Positions 1 to 11,300 of a stretch of DNA of 64,000 nucleotides are shown here, in pieces. The stretch is from Liolophura sinensis (Eukaryota > Mollusca > Polyplacophora > Chitonida > Chitonidae): contig NC_088305.1 in the NCBI RefSeq assembly GCF_032854445.1, forward strand, positions 17,097,717 to 17,161,716, in the 5' to 3' direction. Made by a program: the position numbers and the translations under genes. How positions within the stretch are numbered: position 1 is the stretch's first letter; every line of letters starts with the position of its first letter. Below the pieces are notes generated by a model. The model did no database searches and was not told where the DNA came from. It saw only the letters and a program-made list of their open reading frames with translations.

Positions 1-104
1 TAAGACAGACACTTTATAGTGCCGTGATATTCTACTGAAGCCACTGTGACAGATACTTTATAATGCCATGATCTTTTACTAAAGCCATATACTTGGTTAC
101 CCAC

Positions 105-3100
105 CAGAGGAAGTAATCTCTGAATCTCGTCCTTCACATCAGCGCTTGTTTTCTTATCATTCAGTAATTTTTCAAGGTGAGCTGGAACAGAAAATTCGTG
201 CAGACAAGTGACCCAAAGGAATTTACGCCAGACATAAGTAAATGTATTGTACAATTTATTACTACTTGTATTATATTTTTACTGGCTCTTTGCTTCCTCA
301 ATTTGTTTAAAACAAAAAGTCTTACGTATAACAATAACAATTTTAACAACATTTATAGCACTTATTATCTCCCTTTAATCAAACTACCATACAGAGAAGA
401 TCGGATCAGCAGAAACTGACAGAAATCTCAATGACTACATGCATGTTGGTTCTCAGTACCTCTATAACTATTAGGTTTTCAAACATTTTCACCCCAGACT
501 GACAGCCCCTCCTCTGATACCTCTTTGCTGGCTACATTTACACAGGCTTAACTATGAGTGAGTGAGTGCATAGGGTTTAACGCTTAACTAAGATGCTCAG
601 TTTGTGTATCATTTGTAAGCTTCAGGTCGATGATATTTTCAGCTTTTTATCTCACAGAATTCGCTGAAATCAAACAATTCGAAAACAAAACCCCCAAAAT
701 CTGAAATTTTCAGACTTATGAGAGATTTTTATAATCATTCTCTGATACTTGCCAGCTCTGTAACATCAAACTGAGCCTACATGAATATTTGTGTCTATTA
801 AAACAGTATTCAAACTCACCCTCAATAAGATGGTCGGCACGGAAACACTCGCCATTCTTCAGGTCTTTCACCATGAAGTCAGAAAATCGATCGACGTGGC
901 CAGATGTCCTGTAGAAAAAATATTGACATTCTCCATAACGTTTTCAACCAAACACATTTGAAACATTTAAGCCTACAACGGTCTTTTCTGACCACGTATT
1001 GATTACTCATTAATGACATCACATCAGGTTATGGCCATTTAACACATACTATAGGCGTTCAAAACACAAATACACAAATCTTCGATTCTCAGCCCTGCTA
1101 TCACACTGCTGACGAAAAAATCTTGGTGACGAATGAATTTAGGGGTGCTAATCACACTGCTGATCTATTCCAAGCGGTGTGGTAACAAACACCTACAGTA
1201 TGCGCATATTGAGCTATGGATATATTTTCTGAGTGTGGGCATGGAACCGAACTCCATGCACATGTATTTACCCATTAAGTCCCAAAGGCCTGATACTTTT
1301 TTACCCTTCATTTATCGTGCTTGAAAAATACCATATGACATATCATACACTTTACAGGTAGTTTTTTCTTTTTTCTTTAGCTTACAATAATTACATGGGG
1401 TCAGCAATGACACTGTCCCCATGAGGATAATATGGTGAATCCTACACTCAGGATAGAATGACGCAGAGGTCTACTTACTTGAGCACTATCTCTGGTGTGA
1501 GCATGGCTGTATCTACCTCCAACATCTGCTCCTCGAGAATAAAGAAACTTCTCCAGGCCTGTAGTAGGTTTGACTTAATGGCACAGCCCATGGGACCAAA
1601 GTCATACAGGCCATTTACACCTACACAAATACAGACATTACATTACTGTAGAGGGTTAGACTTGATGGCACAGAGCATGGACCAAAGTCATACAGGCCAT
1701 TTACACCTACACAAGTACAGACATTACATTACTGTAGAGGGTTAGACTTGATGGCACAGTCCATGGACCAAAGTCATACAGGCCATTTACACCTACACAA
1801 ATACAGACATTACATTACTGTAGAGGGTTAGACTTGATGGCACAGCCCATGGACCAAAGTCATACAGGCCATTTACACCTACACAAATACAGACATTACA
1901 TTACTGTGGAGGGTTAGACTTGACGGCACAGCCAATTTGACCAAAGTCATACAGGCCATTTACACCTACACAAATACAGACATTACATTACTGTAGAGGT
2001 TAGACTTGATGGCACAGCCCAATGGGACCAAAGTCATACAGGCCATTTACACCTACACAAATACAGACATTACATTACTGTAGAGGGTTAGACTTGATGG
2101 CACAGCCCAATGGGACCAAAGTCATACAGGCCATTTACACCTACACAAATACAGACATTACATTACTGTAGAGGGTTAGACTTGATGGCACAGCCAATTT
2201 GACCAAAGTCATACAGGCCATTTACACCTACACAAATACAGACATTACATTACTGTAGAGGGTTAGACTTGACGGCACAGCCCATGGGACCAAAGTCATA
2301 CAGGCCATTTACACCTACACAAATACAGACATTACATTACTGTAGAGGTTAGACTTGATGGCACAGCCCAATGGGACCAAAGTCATACAGGCCATTTACA
2401 CCTACACAAATACAGACATTACATTACTGTAGAGGGTTAGACTTGACGGCACAGCCCAATGGGACCAAAGTCATACAGGCCATTTACACCTACACAAATA
2501 CAGACATTACATTACTGTAGAGGGTTAGACTTGACGGCACAGCCCATGGGACCAAAGTCATACAGGCCATTTACACCTACACAAATACAGACATTACATT
2601 ACTGTAGAGGTTAGACTTGATGGCACAGCCCAATGGGACCAAAGTCATACAGGCCATTTACACCTACACAAATACAGACATTACATTACTGAAGAGGGTT
2701 AGACTTGATGGCACAGCCCATCGGACCAAAGTCATACAGGCCATTCACACCTACACAAATACAGACATTAGATTACTGTCGGGGTCAGACTTGACGGCAC
2801 AGCCCATGGGACCAAAGTCATACAGGCCCCCATTCACACCTAGACAAATACACCTATACAAATACAGACATTATATTACTGTCGGGGTCATACTTGACGG
2901 CACAGCCCATTGGGTCAAAGTCATACAAGCCCTCATTCACATCTACACAAATACAGACATTACATTACTGTCAGGGTCAGACTTGACGGCACAGCCCATT
3001 GGGTCAAAGTCATACAGGCCCTCATTCACACCTACACAAATACAGACATTACATTACTGTCGGGGTCATACTTGACGGCACAGCCCATTGGGTCAAAGTC

Positions 3101-4282
3101 ATACAGGCCATTCACACCTACACAAATACACCAACACAAATACAGACATTACATTATGATAAGGAGTTAGATTTCATAGACTGAAGACTATGATTACCTC
3201 CGTGGATAGCAAAAGCTTGATCATAGAAGAACCTCTGTTTCAGTAAATCCTCCAATTTGGACCTGTCAATTTGTTCTCCCTTTGGGGAGAGTTCAATTTC
3301 CTGAAGAAGACAGCAATGATCATACATTTTATGAATGTAAAATGTAAACGTAAACTGTAAATGTAAATATAAACTGTAAATGTTAAATGTTAAATGTAAA
3401 TGTAAACTGTAAAATGTAAATATAAACTGTGAATGTAAACTGTAAAATGTTAATGCAAATCAATTCACTGTTCACCAAAAAAGAAGATGGATAATAGACT
3501 GATAGATTGATGGTATAAAATTAACCAGAGATGAAATGTATACGTCTGTATACGTGATGATTAAGCTAAACTACTGCATAATATATGTTGGGAATCATAA
3601 AATATAAATACTACTGTCATGTAATAATTTACTGACAAATATTGAATAAATCCCTTACGTGTTTATATGTATGCTTGTGTTTTATGTTGCACTAAAAAAA
3701 TTTTTCAGGTATACAACAGTAAGGAGTCATTAGATTTGAGTGCATATTCAATGTCTTCTTGGGGGAGAGGGTGTCATTGTTGCTCAAAAACGTTGCTACC
3801 AGTCTAGTGTCATGGCAAAGATACTACACATGACACCCAAGCCAGTCACCTTATACTGACACCGGACCAAGCAGGCTGTTTCCTTGCTCCAACTACTCGG
3901 TGCTGAGTGCCAAGTGAGGCAGTAACAAATACCAGTTTTAACGATTTTGGTAGCTTTTTGATCCAACCTGGGACTGATTCCAGGTCACAGAACTTGGAGG
4001 TGGACACTCTAACCATTAGGCTGTCAAAGCGTTGTTGTGGGATAAAAGTTTAGCCAGACAGACCTTGTCATCCAGGTTTTTCTTGCGGACCTTCAGTTCT
4101 GCCACAGCTCTTTTCACATCAATCTCGGAAGCTTTGTCTTCTTTTAACTTCCTCACCAGGTCTCCCTGTATTACAAACAGACATATATATGCTTGTAGGC
4201 ATAAACAACTTACAACAGAAAAACAAAAATGCTCAAAATAATTTATTACATAAAAATTAATAGAACACCATTACATATGAGA

Positions 4283-4342
<60 letters not shown>

Positions 4343-4998
4343 TTGACTAAAGAATTTTTAGCTTTTACGAGTGATTGAAAGGACCCATTTCTTCTCAGTC
4401 CAAACCAGACATCTGCATGCTCTGCAGTTTTGGAGTGAATTTAATGGCCAACTTTCTTCCACAAAGTCCCTTGCAGAATGTACCTACCACATTTTGGAAT
4501 ACAACGATTAAACACTGAGAGAAGTAAATATCAGAAATTGTTGAAAATTGACCTCAACGTTTAATTTAATTGAACTAAGCTTAGTATTGGTAGCAATTCG
4601 CCTGCATCACATGTTAATTATTCATAATAGCACAGTACATGTAAGCGAAGCCTACCGTTCATTTGTTCTACCCACATGATAATCTATTTAACCTCTGTCT
4701 ATCTGAATAGAAAAACAAAAAAATAATCCTTCTTAAATACATGGATTAAATCAGAAAGACTCTCCACCTGTTCTTTTACAGCCAGTCGCAGTGGGGCCAA
4801 AACTTCCTCGATCTTTGGATCAGACATTTCGATGATATTGTACTGAAACTTCTTATTCCCGTGTTTTTTGGTCCCCCAGTGATCTGGTCTTTTCTTTAAA
4901 AAGCAGCCAGACGATGCGGCGATTGATCGGACCTGTAATGATTGAGCAAGACGACAGACAAGCACCACACGCCTAGCGAGCGCCAACAACGGTTTCAT
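105..4998 (-). CDS. GARS1: Glycyl-tRNA synthetase, 5' part (exons 1-6, gene continues past left edge)
   Basis: Charges tRNA-Gly with glycine in cytosol and mitochondria. Exons on the minus strand: 4998-4768, 4165-4064, 3300-3198, 1620-1479, 908-820, 181-~105 (the last donor could instead lie at 101). All joins use GT-AG and keep frame; the exon 2 donor GTCTGT is weak. Exon 1 gives a basic leader ([20 protein letters not shown]), then [14 protein letters not shown]. Exon 2 gives the WHEP-type helix ([20 protein letters not shown]). Exon 3 gives [14 protein letters not shown]. Exon 4 gives [18 protein letters not shown]. Exon 5 gives [20 protein letters not shown]. These follow animal GARS order closely. 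Met58 (4827-4825) begins [10 protein letters not shown] and matches the usual cytosolic start; the first Met adds a mitochondrial presequence. About 247 of roughly 740 codons are here; the rest of the catalytic core and the anticodon-binding domain lie outside. Identity rests on family recognition and is very secure. Confidence 0.95.
1567..3157 (-). repeat. Exon-derived minisatellite in GARS1 intron 3 (~87 bp x 18 including the real exon end)
   Basis: Eighteen tandem units of about 86-92 bp, counted by recurrence of the core caaagtcatacaggcc at roughly 1594, 1683, 1770, 1855, 1942, 2029, 2117, 2204, 2290, 2377, 2465, 2551, 2639, 2727, 2813, 2915, 3005 and 3097. The first unit is the start of the functional exon 4. 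Read on the minus strand, each unit holds an acceptor (TGTATTTGTGTAG), then coding sequence for [16 protein letters not shown], then ACAGTAATG, which resembles a donor. Units differ by single-base indels (CCCATGG or CCCAATGG; GAGGG or GAGG). Units beyond 2780 are more divergent. The plus-strand open frames here exist only because 87 is divisible by three. Confidence 0.95.
3332..3460. repeat. Short AT-rich tandem repeat (aactgtaaatgta-like)
   Basis: Degenerate repetition of aatgtaaa / aactgtaaa motifs in GARS1 intron 2, just beyond the exon 3 acceptor as seen on the plus strand. Simple sequence, no coding potential. Confidence 0.75.
3655..4030 (-). mobile_element. tRNA-derived SINE, family B (minus orientation)
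   Basis: Related to the copies at 53690-54000 and 55150-55500 and to the inverted copy at 27115-27310. Shared blocks include catgacaccc, ttatactgacaccgg and tgctgagtgccaag. The tRNA-like head is at the high-coordinate end: on the minus strand it reads GCCTAATGGTTAGAGTGTCC (A-box-like), followed by an imperfect B-box-like segment. The copy is old and lies in GARS1 intron 2. Confidence 0.7.
4284..4343. repeat. (AT)n microsatellite
   Basis: Uninterrupted AT dinucleotides apart from one tac break near 4330, in GARS1 intron 1. Confidence 0.95.
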
Positions 4999-5404
4999 CA
5001 GCTTCAGTCAACTGCCACGCTGCCGGCGACAACAACTGTGAACCGAAAGGACGCATCAGAATCTTGAATCCGAACGTTGGGATTTTCTGTGTGTAAATCA
5101 GAACGACTTGCAAGATTATGGCGTCTTTATCACTTAGTCGTTTATTTTTTATGTCAGCCAAATGAAAAATATTATCATTTATTCAAAAGACTCTTTTTCT
5201 GTTAATATTAGTTTAGTTTCCGAACAATCCACCTATATCTCAGCGCGGAGAACTCTGGGACGGAAACAATATGTCTGCGCCCTTACACACGCTGTTGACA
5301 TGCTATCGAAATGCGGGATAAGCCCTGTGTATAAAGTCCCTGGCGATCACCACCCTTAATCTTATTCGTACACACCTGCCTAAGTGAATTTCTTTCTCAT
5401 AACA
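4999..5404. promoter_or_regulatory. Putative bidirectional promoter between GARS1 and OSGEPL1
   Basis: 406 bp separate the two start codons, which point away from each other, so both promoters must lie here or overlap the first exons. No convincing TATA box is placed for either side. On the minus strand an upstream ATG at 5161-5159 opens a 62-codon frame that ends at 4973, past the GARS1 start at 4998. Transcription starts cannot be located from sequence. Confidence 0.6.
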
Positions 5405-8275
5405 ATGCGTGGGCTAGTCCAACAAAAAGTGCTGAAGATTTTATGTGCAAACTGTTGCAGACTTGTCAAAGTTTTTGGACGAAGGGAGATTACTCACGTG
5501 CGTTTACTCAGTGAGAGCAACCGTAAGCTTGTATTAGGTATCGAAACAAGCTGCGATGATACAGGCGCTGCTGTTGTGGACGATCATGGGAACATTGTTG
5601 GAGATGCATTGAATTCGCAGACAAGGTTCCATGTTCAGTAAGCAAACGCTATCTCACTGTCACTTGTGTCAGCACTGATGACCTCTATCAATTTGATAAT
5701 GTACCGGTATGTAGGCCTATAGTGCGGCACATATATATACAGTAGGCCTGCATCAGATAAAATCATCCCCTGTGATATTTTATAAAAATATTATATTAAA
5801 GTAGTCCCAGTACACTGGTCAGTACATGTACATGTAGGGCTCTTGATAATTATTTTAATCAAGTGATAATGGCCTAGTATCCCTCGGGTAAAATCCCACA
5901 GGAGTCCCTATAGCTTCCGTGGTTAGTGTGCCAGCACCACTCAGTCATCCAGGAGCCTACCAATGCTGTTGGTATGAGTTCAAGTCCAGCTCATGCTGAC
6001 TTCATCTCCAGTCCTATGTAAGAAGTCTGCAGACGGTTGTGAATTTCCCCCATGATACTGAGGGATATTTATTTATTTGATTGGTGTTTCACAACATACT
6101 CAAGAATATTTCACTTTTATTACGAAGGCCAGCATTATGGTGGGCAGAAACTGTGCAGAACCCAGAGGAAGCCTACGACCATCCTCAGGTTACTGCCAGA
6201 CCTTCTGGTGAATGGATGGAAAGGAAGTCAGCATGAGCTGGTCTTGAACTCACAATGACTGCATTAGTGGTAGCTTCCTGGGTCATTGCGCCATGCTGGC
6301 TTACTAACCCACTCGATAACTCAGTCAGTGTTAAACCATGGTGATAATAAGAGATATCAAACATTTAATGATTAATTTGTGCTCCTTTTTTATCTTTTGA
6401 CAGGCTTGGCGGAATCATCCCTCCGTTTGCCAGAGATCTGCACCAGGAAAACATAGAAAATGTGGTGGAAAAAAGCTTGACAAATGCTCATGTCAAATTG
6501 GAGGTACATGCAAGATGAAAGTGTTTATTTGGTTGGTGTTTTATGGCATATTTCATATATACGACAGTGGCCAGCATTCTGGTGGGAGCAAACGTGGCAG
6601 AGCCCGAGGCAAACCCACGGCCATCTGCAGGTTGCTACACATACAGCTGCAGAGGAAGCCAGCATGAGATGGACTTGAACTCGCAGTGACGTATTGGTGA
6701 GAGCGAAAATATCTCTCACCAATGATCTTATGTTGCCCTCATGCATGACTGCTTCTGTTTCAGGATATGACAGCCATAGCCGTAACAGTGAAGCCGGGTT
6801 TGCCGCTGTCCTTGCTGGTTGGACTCACCTATGCCAAACAACTGGCACTTAGATCAAGGTACTCCATATATACATGTCTTTATATTGAGGCTTTTTGTCC
6901 AAGAGAGGCAGGGATTCAGGGGCCGAGTGTTTAGCCTGCTAGTGCAGCACAATGACTCAAGAGAACTCTCAACAATGCAGTCGCTGTCAGTTCAAATCCA
7001 TCTCATGCTGGTTTTCTCTCCGGATGTACGTGGGAAGTTCTGCTGGCAATCTACAGATTGTCATGGGTTTCCAGCCAGCTCAGCCTGGGTTTTTTCAGTA
7101 TGGCTTTACACAACGGTCATGTAAAACAATAGATAAATCAAGACAAAACCAAACTGGAGTTTTGGTGATTCTCTTTGCAAAACTTCATAGTTTTATGAGT
7201 TAAATGTCACAATGGAAAGTCTTCAGAAGTTACAGTAGCACACATTTCTAAGATCAAAGCAGTAACAGTCAGGGCAGAATCAGACTGAACTGGCTCTTCT
7301 GTTAAATAGCACACTCCCTCTTTCCACATCAGTGGGAGACAATCAGGCCCGTTGGCCGACAAGGACGTGCTGGAATCCAGTTCTCGCTTTTTCACCTGTA
7401 GCTTTATGTCAAGAGATTTGTCGGGTTTCTAAAACCAATAAAACTGACCTCCGTTGTACAACAAATAAATTAAACACCGATTAAATAAATAAAAAAGGAA
7501 TAAAGGAGTTAGTTTACCTTTTCTGTGTTGTCGTATGTTCAGTGCACATAATTTTTTTGTCAAAGTATTATGTTTGTTTTTTTTTTTATGGTATCTTATG
7601 ATATCTGTAATTTATTTTCAGCAAACCTTTAATTCCTATCCACCACATGGAGGCTCACGCCTTGACTGCCCGCATGACTCATGGGTGAGTTAGCGTCTCT
7701 GTCTTGAAAGGCCTTGAGAGCACACTGATCACTGTCAGATTACATTTCATGTGGCTGTATATGAATTACTATATGTACTGTAAATGACCTTCAGTTTTTG
7801 TCTATGACTAAATTACATGTACTGATTCGGCACCATGCTGAGTGTTCCAGTTAGAAAGGTGTGTTGAGGTTTGTTTGTAAGGTACACTTAGGATCATATC
7901 CTACTGGTAAAAACGCAAGATTCAGCTGGGAAAAGTAATATTATCTGACCTGTATTTCTGTTTTTATGGTGAATTTTTATGTCAAATACAGTGTTAGGCT
8001 GTTTTTTCTTCTATTCTTTGTGCGGGGCCTCCGTGGCTCAGTCGGTTAGAGCGCTAGCGCAGCGTAATGACCCAGAAGCCTCTCACCAATGCGGTCGCTG
8101 TGAGTTCAAGACTAGCTCATGCTGCCTTCCTCTCCGGCCGTACGTGGGAAGGTCTGCCAGCAACCTGCGGATGGTCGTGGGTTTCCCCCCGGGCTCTGCC
8201 CGGTTTCCACCCACCATAATGCTGGCCGCCGTCGTATAAGTGAAATATTCTTGAGTACGGCGTAAAACACCAATC

Positions 8276-8307
<32 letters not shown>

Positions 8308-11300
8308 ATTCTTTGTGCTTTTTTGAATACAGGTATATTATCAGCTATGATTTAATTGTTCTAAAGAAAGAGATTTTCTTAACTGAGAAACTGTGTCATG
8401 AAGAAAGAGATTTGATGAATGTACATTTCATTTTGCATTTTGTGGCCTTTAGGTATAAAAGCCATCTTTCACCGACCGGAGATACAATTATATGTAGTAG
8501 CGAGGTTAGATGTATAGAAATTCAGAAAACCGAGGCTTTCCGTGCCAAGTAAGGCATCAAGATGTCAATCTGCTAAAACCACCACAATCGCTGCACCACA
8601 CAGAAATCAGAACATGCGACAAAACTGCAACCATCTGCATGTATTTCACTCTTTATGAGGAAGGTTCAGCTTTTATTATGTCGGTGTTGTTTCAGGGTGC
8701 GATTCCCATTTCTGGTCCTGCTGCTTAGCGGAGGACACTGTCTGCTGGCCGTGGCGCAGGATGTAGATGACTTTCTGCTGCTGGGGAGGGGCATAGATGA
8801 CTCCCCAGGGGATGCCTTTGACAAGGTAAGTAAGGAGTAACAGGTTTTCACAGGTTTTATTTTATTAACTTTTGATTGCTGTTAAATGCCACACTCACAG
8901 ATTTTCTGCTTATATGATGGCAGTAACATTGATGGGTTGGGTAAAACACCGACAAAACACTATTTTCCCTAGGTGGTGCTGAAATTTTGATGTAAAGTGT
9001 CTAATATTCATGAAACGATATTTGTGAAGTATTAAAGTCCTTAATTTGAAACATTTTGAACACATGTAATTGCATTTATAAAAGGATTAAATCTTTTTTC
9101 TGACCAACCCAATAAATCAAAATTCACACCTAACATGTTATTGCTTCAGACAGCTCGTCGCCTTAAGCTGAAGAACATCGCTCAGTTTGCCAGCATGAGC
9201 GGAGGTGAAGCAGTGGAGAGGACGGCCCAGGGCGGAGACCCACGAGCGTTTGAGTTCCCCGCAGCGGTCATGTCACATCACAGACACTGTGACTTCTCCT
9301 TTGCTGGCCTGAAGTACCATGCCCACAAACTCATAGAGAAAGAAGAGGCTAAGTATGGTGGGTGTGTGTTCTCTGTCGTTTTAAGATTGTATGTTTCAAG
9401 ATGTAAGTGCTCCAAAATTAAGTTTTGTCAAAAATTGTCCAGGCCTTTGAAATATTGGAATTTCACACATTTTCAACAGTCCTAGAATTTGTCATTAAAC
9501 CTTGATATAAAAAATTAAAACGGTCGTGTAAAATGGTACGATAAATCCTACCCAACATGAAAAGGGAGACTACTCTATACACAGTAATTGTTTTGAATAC
9601 TCTAAATCTTTTCAACCATATCTGCGACCAATATTTTGAAACATTCTGAGAGAATTTTGGGGTGTAGAGAAGTAATTTGAACAGTTTTTTGAAATTTGCA
9701 TCTTTAGTGACACAAACAAATCATTTTTAGTGTCATTTCTAGAATAATGGTTTGCATAAATTTCACCAAAAAAAAGTGCGTTACTGTTTGAAAAGGTTGA
9801 AGATTTGCGGCATATTTATATAAGCAGATGAAAACTAAATTAGTTTACTGATAAATAAGAGTGACTCTGCATGTGTATTTATATGCATTTGTGCTCTCTT
9901 CTTAACTCCCAGACACTGCCCCAGACCATATTATCCCCAGTGCCCCAGATGTCTGCGCCTCATTTCAGTTCTCAGTCCTCCGACATCTGGCTCAGAGGCT
10001 CCAACGGGGATTCCTCTTCTGTGATCTCAAAGGCCTCTTGGACAGTCCCAGAACTCTGGTATGATGTATGAGCTTTTGTTATAGCCCTCTCTTATGAGTG
10101 AGGGAGTGAGTGCTTAGGTTTTAACGTCATGCTTAACACGTACATGTAATATGCCTCCGTGTTTCAAGATGGATTTCCTCAGCTTTTTAATCTAGTGCTG
10201 CTTCACTGAGATGACTTACCAAAAGACAAGTAAGCTGCCCCACCCAAGTCATTATACTGATATGGGTCAACCAGTCGTTACACTATCTCTGTGATGCTCA
10301 GTGCCATGCTATGGAGCTACAATTTCCTTTTTTTAAGGTCTTAGGTGTGACCCGGCCCAAGATTATCCCTGAATCTTCCGCCCCCGAAGAGGACGCTCTG
10401 CCAACAGAGCAATCAGAGCTGGTCCCCTCTCTAATGAGTATAGACCTGTTCAGTTATATAGGGAAGATGTTTTGTGCTGCTCTAGAAGCATAGGATATGA
10501 AGTTGTTTTTTCAGTCATATGATGACAGAGGAGACCTTAGACTGCATGTAATGTGCCTCCTTGTTGCAGGACGGATATCCACAGCTCTTTTATCGAGTGC
10601 TGCTTCACTGAGATGACTTACCAATGGTATATGTAAGGAAGCCGCCCCACCCAAGCCATTATACTGATATGGGTCAACCACTTGTTGCACTTCCCCTTAA
10701 TGTCGGACGCCAATCGAGGGAGCTACAATTTCCACTTTTTAAGGTTCTAGATGTGACCCGACCCAGGATTGTTTCTGGAGGCAGACACTTTACCAACTGA
10801 TCCATGGGGGCTGGTTCTTACTGTGGGACCTTGGCAATTATAACCATTTACACATTGTAACCTACTTTGAAGAACACTTGTCTTTCACCAGTATGGTGTA
10901 TATATCAGTGGGAAAGTTCGTCATTAGCTTGCCAGATGTCTGTGGTTTAAGTGAGGCACACCTTTTTCTCTACCCATGAAACTGATGACTATCGTAAATA
11001 AAGTGAAATGTTCTTGAGTACGGCATTAAAAAATCAAATAAATAAATAAATGTTTTGCCTAAGCAGACGTGAGGATTATGTGATACACTTCTGTTCTGTT
11101 TTTACTTGCTCCAAGCTTAAAACCTGGCTAGATACAACTGAGCACCATCTGCTTCTGCAGCGAGGCGCAATTTATGCAGAACTTATTATATGTACTAGCC
11201 TTATTACTATGTTTCAGGTTGTATCAGGAGGGGTGGCCAGTAACCAGTTTATACGTTCAGGCCTGGAGAAGGTGTGTGCTGCCCATGACTGTAGCCTCGT

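Noticed and set aside
1458..3184. Plus-strand frames of 60-152 codons such as [18 protein letters not shown]
   Set aside because: Antisense of the GARS1 exon-4-derived array; the coding signal is on the minus strand.
5384..5404. GTG as an upstream start for OSGEPL1
   Set aside because: Nuclear genes start at AUG; ATG at 5405 follows immediately in frame and gives a proper basic leader.
8083..8277. Open frames inside family A SINEs here and at 17415, 17609, 23986, 39855, 41399 and 42378
   Set aside because: The SINE consensus happens to be open in some frames; the same peptide motifs ([21 protein letters not shown]) recur at every copy.
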